NCBI RefSeq assembly: GCF_031583595.1
Contig: NZ_CP134145.1
Span: 3,286,001-3,350,000 of the forward strand
Origin: Thalassotalea psychrophila
GTDB taxonomy: Bacteria; Pseudomonadota; Gammaproteobacteria; Enterobacterales; Alteromonadaceae
DNA length: 64,000 bases
Direction: 5' to 3'
Shown here: in pieces, positions 15,550-25,231 of the stretch
How the letters are laid out: every line of letters begins with the position of its first letter
Position numbering within the stretch: the stretch's first letter is position 1
The notes under the pieces: generated by a model
Told to the model about the DNA's origin: nothing
What the model saw: only the letters and a program-made list of their open reading frames with translations
Databases searched by the model: none
Made by a program: the position numbers and the translations under genes

Positions 15550-18333
15550 TTATTTTTGTTCTGCAACCTTAGCAAAATCACCAGCTTTAAATATATTAAT
15601 GTCTAAAGCACCAATATATTTGTTAAATGCTGCATTAATATCTTCGACTGTAAGTTTTTGTACATCAGCAATTTGCTCGTCATAAAGCGCTAAGTCTTCA
15701 TTCTTTTTACTGGTACCTATAAGTATGCTTGCAATTGTTGCATCACTTGCCCAAGATCTGTTGCGGCTACTTACAAAGCCTTTTACAGCTTCTTCTAACT
15801 CAGTCTCGGTAAAACCATCCGTTACAACTCTTTCAACTTCTTCTTTGTAGGCGGCAATCACACCAGCCATATTTTCAGGAGCAGAAATGGCCAAGGCATA
15901 ATACATACCTTGTTTGTCAAGCGTATTAACTTGCAAACCTGATGCAACAGTGTAGCTATAGCCTTCTTTTACTCGAATGCGAGCACCTATTCGAGATGAA
16001 AATGAATCCCCACCAAAAATGGTATTGGCTATTTGCAATGCCAAATAATCTTCATGTCTATTGTCCATAGTGATTGGGTTTATCACATAAAGTTGCGAAT
16101 TAGCTTTGTCTGGTGTTTCGGTAGAAACAACTAAACCTTCCACTTGTTTCATGCTAATTTTTATGTGCTCATATGGCGTGTCATTAACAAAACTTGATAA
16201 TTGAGCATGCAATTGTTCAGATATTTGATCAGCATTAACATCACCTACAATACTAATATGGCCATTATTTATATTAGTATGGCTATTATATAAGCTGGCC
16301 ATTTCGTCTACGGTTAAGGCATTAATTGCTGCTATTTTATCATCCAAGCTCATGTAAGCTTTAGGGTGTCCTTTAGGATAATTATTTAACTCTTTTCTAA
16401 AGCTATTGCCAGCAACCGAGCTTGGATCATTACGTTGTTGCTCTATACCTGCAATAGCGCCACGTTTCATTACTTCAAGTTCATTTTCAGGGAATGTAGG
16501 AGCAGCCATTAATTCACCTAATAATTTAACTGTTGCATCTAAGTTAGCTTTGTCTGTGCTAATAGATACATTAGTAGAACCAAGTGTTGTCGAGATTGAA
16601 ATAGAGCTCTTCAATTGGTCAAGTTTGCTGGCTATTTGCTCTTTAGAGTAATTGGCATTTCCTTGCTTGATCATACCGCCAACAAAACCAATCGCAACGC
16701 CTTTGTTTGCCAAGGTCTCAGCAGTTCCACTTGGAAAGTGCATTGAAATGATTACTTGTTCACCACGAAGTTTTTTCGGGTAAACATTAACTTTAGTTCC
16801 TTCAGACCACTCACTTTTCACTAAACGGTTTTTAATGTTTGCTACAGTGTTGTCATAAACTTCACCTGCAGCAGCAACTTCTTTGCCTTTATAGTCTTTT
16901 AACACTTCAGTCAAATCTGGCGCAGCTGGAATTTCAGCACGTACCGGTTTTTCGGTAGGAATAAAACGTCCTGTTGTACGGTTACTTTGAATTAGGTATT
17001 TTTCAGCTGCCGCTTGTACTTGTTCCACGCTTACTTCAGCAACTAGATCTCTTAAATAAAACGCATGACGGTAATCACCTTTAGCGATATATTCAGAAAG
17101 TGCCATACCTACACCAGTTACGCTGCGCATCGCTTGTTCAGATTGACGTGCTAATTTAGCTTTGGTTAAATCAATTTCTTCTTGAGTTATAGGCTGTTTT
17201 ACTAAGCTCTCAACAATAGTCAGTAATTCAGTTTCTATTTTGGCGATATCAGAGTCTTTGCTACCTTCAACAAAGAACAAAAACTGAGAACTGTCTTTAA
17301 GCTCAAACATAAAACTTGATGCCGAAGTAGCAATGCCCTTTTCTACTAGAGCTTTTTGTAATCGCCCACGAGTACCATCTCCTAAAACATCAGCTAAAAT
17401 TGATAATGCAGCATGTTCAGGGTGTAAGCCAGATGGAGTATGGTAAGACAAGCCAACGATAGGTAAATCACCGACACGACGAATATTGACTGATCTTTCA
17501 CCATCTTGCGTTGGCTCTACAGTATAAAGTGGTTGAATAGGATTTTCTGGTTTAGCAATGGTGCCGAATTTTTGCTCAACTAAGGCCATGGTTTTATCTT
17601 TATCAAAACGGCCAGCAATTGTTAAAACGGCATTATCAGGTCGGTAATGCTTATTGTAGAATTCTCTTAAACGCTGAAACGGAAAGTTCTCTACATCTGA
17701 ACGCGCACCAATGGTGCTATTACCATAGTTGTGCCATAAAAATGCCGTTGATGCCATACGGCCCATTAGCATTCTGAACGGACTGTTTTCACCACGCTCC
17801 ATTTCGTTACGAACAACGGTCATTTCACTTTTTAAATCATCTTCAGTGAATGTGGCGTTAACCATACGGTCAGCTTCCATACCAATAGCCCATTCTAGGC
17901 TGTCTTCATTGGCATCAAATGTTTCAAAATAATTAGTGCGATCTAACCACGTAGAAGCATTTTTACCCATGCCACGTTTTTTAAATTCTTTATCAATACT
18001 TTTATAATTTGTAGATCCTTTAAAAAGCATGTGTTCAAGTAAATGAGCCATCCCCGTTTCACCATAGTACTCATGCACAGAGCCTACACGGTAGGTTACA
18101 TTAACTAACGTTTTTGGTTGTGATGGATCTGGATAAAGTAAAACTTTCAAGCCATTTTCTAGCGTATATTCTTCAATACCTTCAACGGTACGAACATATG
18201 TTAATGGACTACTTTGCAATTGCTCTGCTTGAACATTCTGACCTGTTGTAGAATTATCATTTGTTGCACATCCCGATAGGCCAAGTGCAATTGTTACTGA
18301 GAGACCAAGGAGAGTTGGTTTTAAAAATTTCAT
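15550..18333 (-). CDS. M16 family zinc metallopeptidase, lipoprotein
   Basis: Protein of 927 residues made of two M16 (insulinase/pitrilysin-like) halves. The N-terminus is a lipoprotein signal with lipobox LSGC at residues 19-22, so it is probably membrane-anchored facing the periplasm. The catalytic zinc motif HLLEH is at residues 97-101, followed by the downstream Glu helix EMTVVRNEMERGEN. The C-terminal half (from about 510) has the M16_C features GDSFSSRIGARIRVKEGYSY and lacks a second HxxEH, as usual. A likely role is degradation of periplasmic peptides. Monocistronic, convergent with the EAL gene. Confidence 0.93.
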   Translation of the reverse strand: MKFLKPTLLGLSVTIALGLSGCATNDNSTTGQNVQAEQLQSSPLTYVRTVEGIEEYTLENGLKVLLYPDPSQPKTLVNVTYRVGSVHEYYGETGMAHLLEHMLFKGSTNYKSIDKEFKKRGMGKNASTWLDRTNYFETFDANEDSLEWAIGMEADRMVNATFTEDDLKSEMTVVRNEMERGENSPFRMLMGRMASTAFLWHNYGNSTIGARSDVENFPFQRLREFYNKHYRPDNAVLTIAGRFDKDKTMALVEQKFGTIAKPENPIQPLYTVEPTQDGERSVNIRRVGDLPIVGLSYHTPSGLHPEHAALSILADVLGDGTRGRLQKALVEKGIATSASSFMFELKDSSQFLFFVEGSKDSDIAKIETELLTIVESLVKQPITQEEIDLTKAKLARQSEQAMRSVTGVGMALSEYIAKGDYRHAFYLRDLVAEVSVEQVQAAAEKYLIQSNRTTGRFIPTEKPVRAEIPAAPDLTEVLKDYKGKEVAAAGEVYDNTVANIKNRLVKSEWSEGTKVNVYPKKLRGEQVIISMHFPSGTAETLANKGVAIGFVGGMIKQGNANYSKEQIASKLDQLKSSISISTTLGSTNVSISTDKANLDATVKLLGELMAAPTFPENELEVMKRGAIAGIEQQRNDPSSVAGNSFRKELNNYPKGHPKAYMSLDDKIAAINALTVDEMASLYNSHTNINNGHISIVGDVNADQISEQLHAQLSSFVNDTPYEHIKISMKQVEGLVVSTETPDKANSQLYVINPITMDNRHEDYLALQIANTIFGGDSFSSRIGARIRVKEGYSYTVASGLQVNTLDKQGMYYALAISAPENMAGVIAAYKEEVERVVTDGFTETELEEAVKGFVSSRNRSWASDATIASILIGTSKKNEDLALYDEQIADVQKLTVEDINAAFNKYIGALDINIFKAGDFAKVAEQK

Positions 18334-18978
18334 TTATTAACCTTCATGTTTTTTAGTATATTTTGTTCCGCGACTATTCTTCAATAAGACAGTACGAAGA
18401 GCGGATAGTTAACTCTGTAAATTATAAATTTAGCATAGTATAAAATTGCACGAACCATAGCTGATTTTGAACAGGCAGTACAATCAAGGGCCAATAATTT
18501 TCATTAATTATTTATCAAATTTTTATTTATTCTAAATTAAAACAAAATCAACCATTCAAGGGGAGTATTAACCCCATGTTTTTATTGTAAATAGATAAAC
18601 TAAAGCAAATAAAACAATATTAGTTTATACCTATAAATATCGCAAAAAGTATACTCCATGAAAAAGGTTCAATTGTAACAATAGATGAAGAATATTTTTA
18701 ACAGAGTCGTTTTTCCAAAACTTGATACATATAGCCACACTCACATTTAAACAAATTTCACTAGCCAAATGATTGCGAGGATAGTAAGCCTTGCACTCTC
18801 TCCTTTCATTTAAAAAAATTAACAAACCATTAACGCAATACAAAATTGTAGAGAATTACTCTCTGATATAGATCAAGAAAGTTTAACTCCTAAAACTTTA
18901 ATCTATTGATGAACTTTATCTCTATATCTCCTTATAAGTTTAGCTGATACAATTTACGGTATTATTAATGATAAAAAA
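18334..18978. other. 645-bp AT-rich intergenic region
   Basis: Divergent promoter region between the M16 peptidase and pdxH. A 70-codon reading frame on the minus strand (18631-18843) has no signal, ribosome binding site or recognisable domain and is not called. Nothing else was identified. Confidence 0.5.
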
Positions 18979-19638
18979 ATGCTCATGACCCTTATTGAAA
19001 AACTTCGCTGCTTATTTACTTTCGGCCAAGGTGTTGCCCTACCGTTACCGCAAATACCTGAAAACAAATCTCCATTTGAAATTTTTAATCGTTGGTTTGA
19101 AGATGCAAATAAATCTGGGATTCTATTGCATGAGTCGATGTCAGTTAGCAGTTGTGATACACAAGGACAACCCTCGTCAAGAATGGTGCTGCTAAAATCA
19201 GTAGATGAGCAAGGTTTTGTGTTTTACACCAACTATGGCAGCCGTAAAAGCCAAGAATTGACCGATAACTCTAAAGTAGCCCTACTCTTCCATTGGGGCG
19301 TTTTACAGCGTCAAGTGCGCATTGAGGGCGTTGTAGAACGAATATCGGTAGAACAATCTGAACAATATTTTCACAGTAGAGACCGTGGCAGTCAAATTGG
19401 CGCCTGGGCATCTAAACAAAGTACTAAACTAACGACACCAACAGAGCTAAAAGAACGCGAAAAATACTTTACTGATAAATTTGCCGGTAAAGAAGTGCCA
19501 CTGCCTGAATTTTGGGGTGGATATCGCGTAGTACCGCACTATATTGAATTTTGGCAAGGACGAGCGAGTCGTCTACACGATAGAGTGTGTTTTCAGAAAG
19601 ATAAAAGCAGCTGGGAAATATTTAACTTACATCCTTAA
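18979..19638 (+). CDS. pdxH: pyridoxamine 5'-phosphate oxidase
   Basis: FMN-dependent enzyme of pyridoxal 5'-phosphate synthesis and salvage, oxidising PNP or PMP. The protein of about 219 residues has the PdxH landmarks PSSRMVLLKSVDEQGFVFYT, NYGSRKSQEL (FMN phosphate contacts), RDRGSQIGAWASKQS and the C-terminal dimerisation segment EFWQGRASRLHDR. The start is ambiguous between ATG 18979 and ATG 18985, and neither has a clear ribosome binding site. Monocistronic. Its 3' side is occupied at once by a hairpin-repeat array and a convergent gene. Confidence 0.95.
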   Translation: MLMTLIEKLRCLFTFGQGVALPLPQIPENKSPFEIFNRWFEDANKSGILLHESMSVSSCDTQGQPSSRMVLLKSVDEQGFVFYTNYGSRKSQELTDNSKVALLFHWGVLQRQVRIEGVVERISVEQSEQYFHSRDRGSQIGAWASKQSTKLTTPTELKEREKYFTDKFAGKEVPLPEFWGGYRVVPHYIEFWQGRASRLHDRVCFQKDKSSWEIFNLHP

Positions 19639-19640
19639 TG

Positions 19641-19784
19641 ACTTCAGTAGCGAATACATTTCATTCCGAATACGTAGCACTACGAATTACGAAGAAATTA
19701 TCGAAGCAACGCGTACTCGAAGTTACGAAGTAACGTACTCGAAGCGTAGCGTATTCGAAGTAGCGAAGCTACGTATTCGTACCT
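19641..19784. repeat. hairpin-repeat array B (C-GNA-G family)
   Basis: Fills the whole gap between convergent pdxH and DUF5916 genes. Cores include GTTAC-GAA-GTAAC (19722-19734) and GTAGC-GAA-GCTAC (19760-19772), with GTACTCG/GTATTCG linkers. The last bases GTACCTA supply the TAG stop of the minus-strand gene. Confidence 0.88.
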
Positions 19785-22224
19785 AATTCCCTATAAACCC
19801 CATATTATAATTAAGTTTTAAATAGAACTGACGGTCGTTAGTGAAATCATGCGCTATGGTGTTGTCTTTTTCTCGTTCAAATTTAAGACCGGTAAGAATT
19901 GCTAAGTTTTTAGTTATATAACGAGTATGGGTAAATTCAATTTCAACTTCACGTTCGTATGAATTTTCTTCACCACGCCATCTATCAACGTCTCGGTCTG
20001 TTTCATCCCACTTAACTAGCAAGCGAAATACACGGTCATCACTCCTGCGGTAGTTAGCGGTAAATGTAGTGAAGTTTTCTTGATATAATTCTTTACTTTC
20101 AAAGTCAAAATTACGAAACGTATGCTGCAGGCTAAAGTTAAAATCGCCTATTTGATATCGGACTCTAGGTTTAAATTCTTTCATCTTACCTAATACAATA
20201 TTGTCAGCGTCAGCAATATCACCATATCGTCCATCTAAATTAAATGTCCAATCAGTAATTGGTGATGTTTCTAGGTACCATTGAAAATACTTCTCATCGA
20301 ACTTTGGGGCATTACTATTTAACTCAAGGGTGTTTTGCTGGATGCGATTAACGGCCTTTTGCTTGATTCTATAACCTGGGCGCAGCACGGTTTGGTATGA
20401 GCCCCTAAACTCCCCCCAAATGTCATAGCCTGTTTCAATTTTTTGGCCTGACTGAGATTCAATATGAGTCGCAACTAAATATACTCGTCCACGAGATTTC
20501 CCATCATCACCACTGAAAGTTTTAAAATACCAGTTACGACCGTATGCCATATTGTATAAACGATAATCAGACTTTCTTAAAAACCCCAAATCAGCACGAA
20601 AATCTTTACTAATATCAAAATAGTTTCCCCAAAATAAAGTTTCAGGGCTCTGATGTTTATACTTCAACTGAACCGCATAGCCTTCCATGCTATCTCCCGG
20701 ATTGACCCTAAGCACTTCACTAGTGGTAGCACAATCACCTAGTTCACAATCTTCTTCAGGATCAACATCAAGACAGCCATCTTCTTCACATATACTTTCA
20801 GCAAAAGCAGCTGGATACTCTGTAGATGATAACGCTACTTGATAGCGAAGTTTATCATCAATTCCTAAGTTTATAAGTCCGTCGTGGGCCACGACACCGT
20901 TTTCATAATCTTCGGCGGTTCTTATTGTTGTTAAAAAACCGTAGGCACTGCCCCCAGCAGCGCTAACATACCTTGCCGCCATTGACTGACTATCAAGTGT
21001 ATCTAACTCAACAGTATCACTACCAAGGTTATCAGGAATAATAACTTCAGTTTCTTCATCATTGGCCCAAAACACACCGGAGGCAAACTCTTTAGTTTCA
21101 TGAGAGACACTTAGCCCCAAATCAGGGTCAATAATATTACGAGTGTAAACTAGCGACATTAATGTTGAATATAAATCCATACCTTCTTGGAAAAATCGTC
21201 TTTTTTCGGGTTTGAATACATTGAAAGGGTTGTTGATGCTGTCACGGGCAATATCTGCTTCAACGTCTGTAAAGTTTGGATTTATCGTACCGGCAATAAT
21301 AGTCGAATTATTAATGGTCAAGGTCATATCCATACCGGCATCAAATTCTTCTATTTCATCTCTTTGCTCAAACGGTTGTTGATAATCTCGTTTCTCACTT
21401 GAATGGTAAATAGCATACGGATAGAGTTCTAAGTTTCTTGTCGCGTTTTCAAATTGCATCTCCCCGCCTTGAGTTGAAGCTATTTGTTGCCCAGATATTG
21501 GATTAGGAGGATAAATTATATAGATCCCTCCCATGGTCCTATCAATTTTTCTTGGGTATGAACGCTTTAGTATAAGTGCCCACATATTACGCTCTTCACC
21601 TTCCGCTTTTGGTGAGCGTAGAGAATCAATTGGAATGGCTATTTCTACCAGGTAACCTGATTCTGTGATTTTTGCGGCGGCATCCCACTCGGTATCCCAA
21701 TCATATATGTATCGATCACTCACAGTGTTTTGTAGTACGTCTGATTTAGAACCACTTGGATTTACCCTAAATTCGTATTTTTTACGTAAATTACCGGTAG
21801 GATCAATTACCACAGAAACGTAATCATCGTCCTTAACACCATCCTCATCACGCACTGCAGTTCTGAGCTGAGAAATATCAGGATCATATGCATTAAAGGC
21901 AAAATACACATGGGTTTTAGTAACACCAATAAGCGCATCGGTATCAACAATAGATTTAGCAAAACGAGTTGGGTACATCTCTAAATCGATAGCTAATATG
22001 CTCGAAGATGCCCAAAACTTATCGGTTAAATCACCATCTATAACCGGTGGAGTGTCAAGAACTTCCAATTCGAGTTTTTCAATGTCATCAAGAGAAAAAG
22101 TTGCTGCGGCGGCATTATCTACTTCGGCTAGATCTTTTTCAGGCTCTTCATCAAGCTCAATGGCCAGTGCGGAAAATGTAAAAAATGAAATAATAAATAG
22201 GAATAAAACGAAAAGGTTTCTCAT
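19783..22224 (-). CDS. CBM9-like / DUF5916 outer-membrane protein
   Basis: Exported protein of 813 residues. The signal peptide covers about residues 1-21. An N-terminal carbohydrate-binding-module-9-like domain (about 55-240) has PPVIDGDLTDKFWASS and YVSVVIDPTGNLRKKYEFRVNPSGSKSD. The rest is a DUF5916-type beta-barrel ending in alternating strands (FYLKLNYNMGF). An acidic insert with clustered cysteines (ICEEDGCLDVDPEEDCELGDC) sits near residue 475 and looks like an extracellular loop. Members are outer-membrane proteins of unknown substrate, sometimes near peptidases. The stop codon lies in the repeat array. Confidence 0.85.
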   Translation of the reverse strand: MRNLFVLFLFIISFFTFSALAIELDEEPEKDLAEVDNAAAATFSLDDIEKLELEVLDTPPVIDGDLTDKFWASSSILAIDLEMYPTRFAKSIVDTDALIGVTKTHVYFAFNAYDPDISQLRTAVRDEDGVKDDDYVSVVIDPTGNLRKKYEFRVNPSGSKSDVLQNTVSDRYIYDWDTEWDAAAKITESGYLVEIAIPIDSLRSPKAEGEERNMWALILKRSYPRKIDRTMGGIYIIYPPNPISGQQIASTQGGEMQFENATRNLELYPYAIYHSSEKRDYQQPFEQRDEIEEFDAGMDMTLTINNSTIIAGTINPNFTDVEADIARDSINNPFNVFKPEKRRFFQEGMDLYSTLMSLVYTRNIIDPDLGLSVSHETKEFASGVFWANDEETEVIIPDNLGSDTVELDTLDSQSMAARYVSAAGGSAYGFLTTIRTAEDYENGVVAHDGLINLGIDDKLRYQVALSSTEYPAAFAESICEEDGCLDVDPEEDCELGDCATTSEVLRVNPGDSMEGYAVQLKYKHQSPETLFWGNYFDISKDFRADLGFLRKSDYRLYNMAYGRNWYFKTFSGDDGKSRGRVYLVATHIESQSGQKIETGYDIWGEFRGSYQTVLRPGYRIKQKAVNRIQQNTLELNSNAPKFDEKYFQWYLETSPITDWTFNLDGRYGDIADADNIVLGKMKEFKPRVRYQIGDFNFSLQHTFRNFDFESKELYQENFTTFTANYRRSDDRVFRLLVKWDETDRDVDRWRGEENSYEREVEIEFTHTRYITKNLAILTGLKFEREKDNTIAHDFTNDRQFYLKLNYNMGFIGN

Positions 22225-22347
22225 AAGCTAACCAAGAATTCTCTGAAAATTTAAGAAATTGTTTTTATTAACAATAATGATAGCTGTTTTGTGTATTTTT
22301 GTAATGCTTTTATTGTTTTATGTTACCACCGAATAAAATTTAGGCAT

Positions 22348-22377
22348 AAAAAAACCAGCATTTAAGCTGGTTTTTTA
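22348..22377. terminator. terminator of the TonB2 operon
   Basis: ACCAGC (22354-22359) and GCTGGT (22366-22371) with a 6-nt loop, flanked by A and T runs. It lies 22 bp downstream of the last operon gene on the minus strand and could also act for plus-strand reads. Confidence 0.88.
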
Positions 22378-22398
22378 AATGATTATAAAAAGCTTAGA

Positions 22399-23661
22399 TT
22401 AAACTTTTTTCTTACGCTCTGCTGTATCGCGAATGTAAGAAGCCCAAGCACGTGCTGCTTTCTTGGTTTTAGGATCTTCTTGTGCTTTTTTAATTGCTTT
22501 AGTCGCTTGTGAATATTTCTCTTGATAGAAGTAAGCTTCTGCAAGAGTCATCCAAACACGACCCGGGTTTTCAATACCTAAATCAAGAGCTTTTTGAAGT
22601 GCTTTAGTAGCAGCATCATATTGCTCAGACTGTTGTAACAACATGCCTTGACGACGGTAATGTTTCGGGTTGTTAGATAGCTTAGCCGTTTCACCAAAGT
22701 ATTTAGCTGCAGTTTTTACTTCTTGCGAAGCATGAAATGCATTAGCCATGGTGTAAAGGTTAGAATCTGTACGGGCAATTAAACCACTGTCGATGTACTT
22801 TTCCAGTAACATAGCAGACTTATGCGGAACATCATTCGTTGCGTATAAGTTAGCAAGAGTTTTTATTTCTGATTCTTTAACCAAATAACCTTGCTGATAT
22901 GCTAAGTCTAACGTGTAAAGCGCCTTAGTATAATCTTCTACTAACATGTAGAACATACCAAGCTGAGTCCACCATTGCTTATTCTCAGGGAATATTTCAA
23001 TAACGTTTTCAAGTACTTTAACCGCATTTTTATACTGTTTACGTTCGTAGTAAGACGTTAACTTCAAAATGTATGGATTTTGACTTGGCTTTTCAGCCAA
23101 AGCGATAGCTTTGTCTGCTGGCGAAATCATTTTATCCAATTGCTTAAGCTCATAATGTGCTTGAGCAATTTTTACATAAGTGTTTGCGTCTTCTTTACAC
23201 GTATCGTCCATCCAAAATTGATAGTTATCTAAAGCTTTTCGATATTCCTTTTCTTGCATCTGCAAGTCAGCTAATAACTTAATCGTATCTGCATGCTCTT
23301 TTTCGTTAAGAACTTTATCCTTAACAGAACTTTCAAGATACGGAAGTGCTTTTTTAGAACTATCGCCGCCTTTGGTTGCATACATGTTCGCAATAAAGCG
23401 ATCAACATATGCACGATCATATTCTTTGCTAGTTTCAATATCTAATAATATTGAAATAGCATCATCTATACGATCTTCCGAGTAGGCTTCAAAAGCTTTA
23501 CCAACTTTTTTACCAACGCTAGGACCAACAATTTTAGTACGAGCTTTTTTCTTGCCTACTTCCTTAGGACAAGCCGCTGCATAAGCGTTGGCTGTCATAG
23601 GAAGTGTAGCGCTAGCTACAAATGCAACCATTACTGAAGAGGTGATAAGTTTTTTCAACAT
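22399..23661 (-). CDS. TPR-repeat periplasmic protein of the TonB2 operon
   Basis: Exported protein of 420 residues. Signal peptide about residues 1-28 (ending TANAYAA). The rest is a run of tetratricopeptide-like helical hairpins (for example KALYTLDLAYQQGY, AATKALQKALDLGI, SQATKAIKKAQED). It is the last gene of the operon, and its ATG overlaps the tonB stop codon by one base (TAATG). TPR proteins are regularly found at this place in Vibrio/Alteromonadales TonB2 clusters and are thought to help couple the complex to receptors. Its partners here are not known. Confidence 0.88.
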   Translation of the reverse strand: MLKKLITSSVMVAFVASATLPMTANAYAAACPKEVGKKKARTKIVGPSVGKKVGKAFEAYSEDRIDDAISILLDIETSKEYDRAYVDRFIANMYATKGGDSSKKALPYLESSVKDKVLNEKEHADTIKLLADLQMQEKEYRKALDNYQFWMDDTCKEDANTYVKIAQAHYELKQLDKMISPADKAIALAEKPSQNPYILKLTSYYERKQYKNAVKVLENVIEIFPENKQWWTQLGMFYMLVEDYTKALYTLDLAYQQGYLVKESEIKTLANLYATNDVPHKSAMLLEKYIDSGLIARTDSNLYTMANAFHASQEVKTAAKYFGETAKLSNNPKHYRRQGMLLQQSEQYDAATKALQKALDLGIENPGRVWMTLAEAYFYQEKYSQATKAIKKAQEDPKTKKAARAWASYIRDTAERKKKV

Positions 23662-24287
23662 TATTGTGCTCCTCCTTCTTGGTTCATCTTAAAGTCTAAC
23701 TGCACGGTCATACCAGGTTGCATCATTGGCTTACCGTCAACAATTTTAGGCTTGTATTTCCATTTTCGAAGCGCTCGTTTGGCTTCTTTATCAAAAACAC
23801 GTTTTGGTTGAGCTTTAATAACTTTTACGTCTTCAACTCCACCTACCATGTTAATTGTAAAGCTCAGTTGTACCCAACCTTCTTTACCATCTCGTGCTGC
23901 TTGTATTGGGTATTTAGGTTCGATTCGAACGATTGGTGTAGCTTCACCATCACGTCCAAAACCTGCACCTGGTGCATCCATACCTGCTGACGCCCCTGAT
24001 AACTGAACACCTGGTACGTTAAACGTCATACCAGCATTGTCGTTACTCATTTCCGGCTCAGGCGCTTGTGGCTTAGGCGGAGTTTTAGGTGGCGGTGGCG
24101 GCGGTGGCGGCACACGTCTACGCTGTTGAACATTTGATTTAGGCGGTGTTGAAACAATATCGATAATAACGCTATCTGCACTATTATCGTTACGCTTCGA
24201 GCCACCTGATATCAAGAATGCCATAAAGACAAACAATAAAAATGTTACAGCAACGCCCAATAGTATTGATACTAAAAAGCGAACCAT
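23661..24287 (-). CDS. tonB: TonB2-type energy transducer TonB
   Basis: Protein of 208 residues. One N-terminal inner-membrane helix (about residues 4-28, LVSILLGVAVTFLLFVFMAFLI), a proline-rich spacer with eight consecutive prolines followed by KTPPKPQAPEPE, and a C-terminal TonB domain (about 118-203) with RIEPKYPIQAARDGKEGWVQ. The short periplasmic span is typical of TonB2. It transmits proton-motive force to outer-membrane TonB-dependent receptors such as the one at 29430-32354. Two bases separate it from exbD. Confidence 0.95.
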   Translation of the reverse strand: MVRFLVSILLGVAVTFLLFVFMAFLISGGSKRNDNSADSVIIDIVSTPPKSNVQQRRRVPPPPPPPPKTPPKPQAPEPEMSNDNAGMTFNVPGVQLSGASAGMDAPGAGFGRDGEATPIVRIEPKYPIQAARDGKEGWVQLSFTINMVGGVEDVKVIKAQPKRVFDKEAKRALRKWKYKPKIVDGKPMMQPGMTVQLDFKMNQEGGAQ

Positions 24288-24289
24288 AA

Positions 24290-24694
24290 TTAATTACCCG
24301 ACGCTGCAGCAATAGAAATCTTATCGATCCCTGCATCCTTAATTGCATCCATAACTTTAACAACTACGCCATGTTCCGCTTTTTTGTCAGCTTGGATAAT
24401 TACGATGTCAGTTGGTTGTTCAGCTAGTAGTTTTTCAATGTTTGCAGAAACACGTTCTACATCAACTACACGCTTGTCCATCCAAATTTCACCATTTTCA
24501 CGAACTGCAATAAAGATGTTCGCTGTAGGTTTTTTACTTGCATTAGCCGCTTTAGGCTTTTGCACATCTATACCGGCTTCTTTTACGAAAGAAGTGGTTA
24601 CGATGAAGAAGATAAGCATGATAAACACGATATCTAGCATCGGTGTCATATCAATCGTAGCTTCTTCGTCTTCACGTTTTATTTTACGAGCCAT
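24290..24694 (-). CDS. exbD: biopolymer transporter ExbD
   Basis: Protein of 134 residues. A single N-terminal transmembrane helix (MTPMLDIVFIMLIFFIVTTSF) includes the conserved Asp of the proton path (D in PMLDIVF). The periplasmic domain follows, with VVIIQADKKAEHGVVVKVMDAIKDAG. Part of the ExbB-ExbD-TonB motor. Confidence 0.96.
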   Translation of the reverse strand: MARKIKREDEEATIDMTPMLDIVFIMLIFFIVTTSFVKEAGIDVQKPKAANASKKPTANIFIAVRENGEIWMDKRVVDVERVSANIEKLLAEQPTDIVIIQADKKAEHGVVVKVMDAIKDAGIDKISIAAASGN

Positions 24695-24706
24695 TAGAAA
24701 ATCTCT

Positions 24707-25231
24707 CTAGTGATGAGGTAAGCTATCAACTAGCTTAGCCTTCGCCATTTTAACTTTTGCGTCTAATCTAGAGCTAAAAAACACTCCAGATAATGCTGCA
24801 ACCATACCTGCCATTGTAGGAATTGTCGCCATTGAGATACCCGATGCCATTAAGCGCGGGTTACCAGTACCTTGTACAGCCATAATTTCGAATACTGCAA
24901 TCATTCCGGTTACAGTACCTAATAGGCCAATAAGGGGACACATAGCTACCAATGTTTTAATGGTTATCATGCGCGCGTCTAATATCTCTGTCGTTTCAGA
25001 AATCCATGTATCTCTAATTCTGTGAGCATACCAAGAAGTAGTGTCTGTTCTTGCGTCCCATTTAGCGATAACATCTCGCTTAACTTTTGGGTAACTCGCT
25101 GATAAGAACCAAAACTTCTCGATCATCAATATCCACATTAAGAAGACTGCCATGGCAACGAAGTATAATACTCCACCACCAGTGGCTATAAATTCCCTGA
25201 CAGATTCCCAAAGCTCTATCAGGTAAATCAT
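24707..25231 (-). CDS. exbB: MotA/TolQ/ExbB proton channel, second copy (ExbB2)
   Basis: Protein of 174 residues. An N-terminal helix (GGVLYFVAMAVFLMWILMIEKFW) and the conserved paired-helix core TLVAMCPLIGLLGTVTGMIAVFEIMA near residue 90-120, then GISMATIPTMAGMVAALSGVFF. It is the shorter of two ExbB-type subunits in this operon, as in TonB2 systems. Its start overlaps the stop codon of the longer copy by one base (TAATG). Confidence 0.95.
   Translation of the reverse strand: MIYLIELWESVREFIATGGGVLYFVAMAVFLMWILMIEKFWFLSASYPKVKRDVIAKWDARTDTTSWYAHRIRDTWISETTEILDARMITIKTLVAMCPLIGLLGTVTGMIAVFEIMAVQGTGNPRLMASGISMATIPTMAGMVAALSGVFFSSRLDAKVKMAKAKLVDSLPHH

Noticed and set aside
18631..18843. Seventy-codon minus-strand frame between the M16 peptidase and pdxH.
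   Set aside because: No ribosome binding site, no recognisable motif, cysteine/leucine-rich composition typical of random AT-rich DNA.
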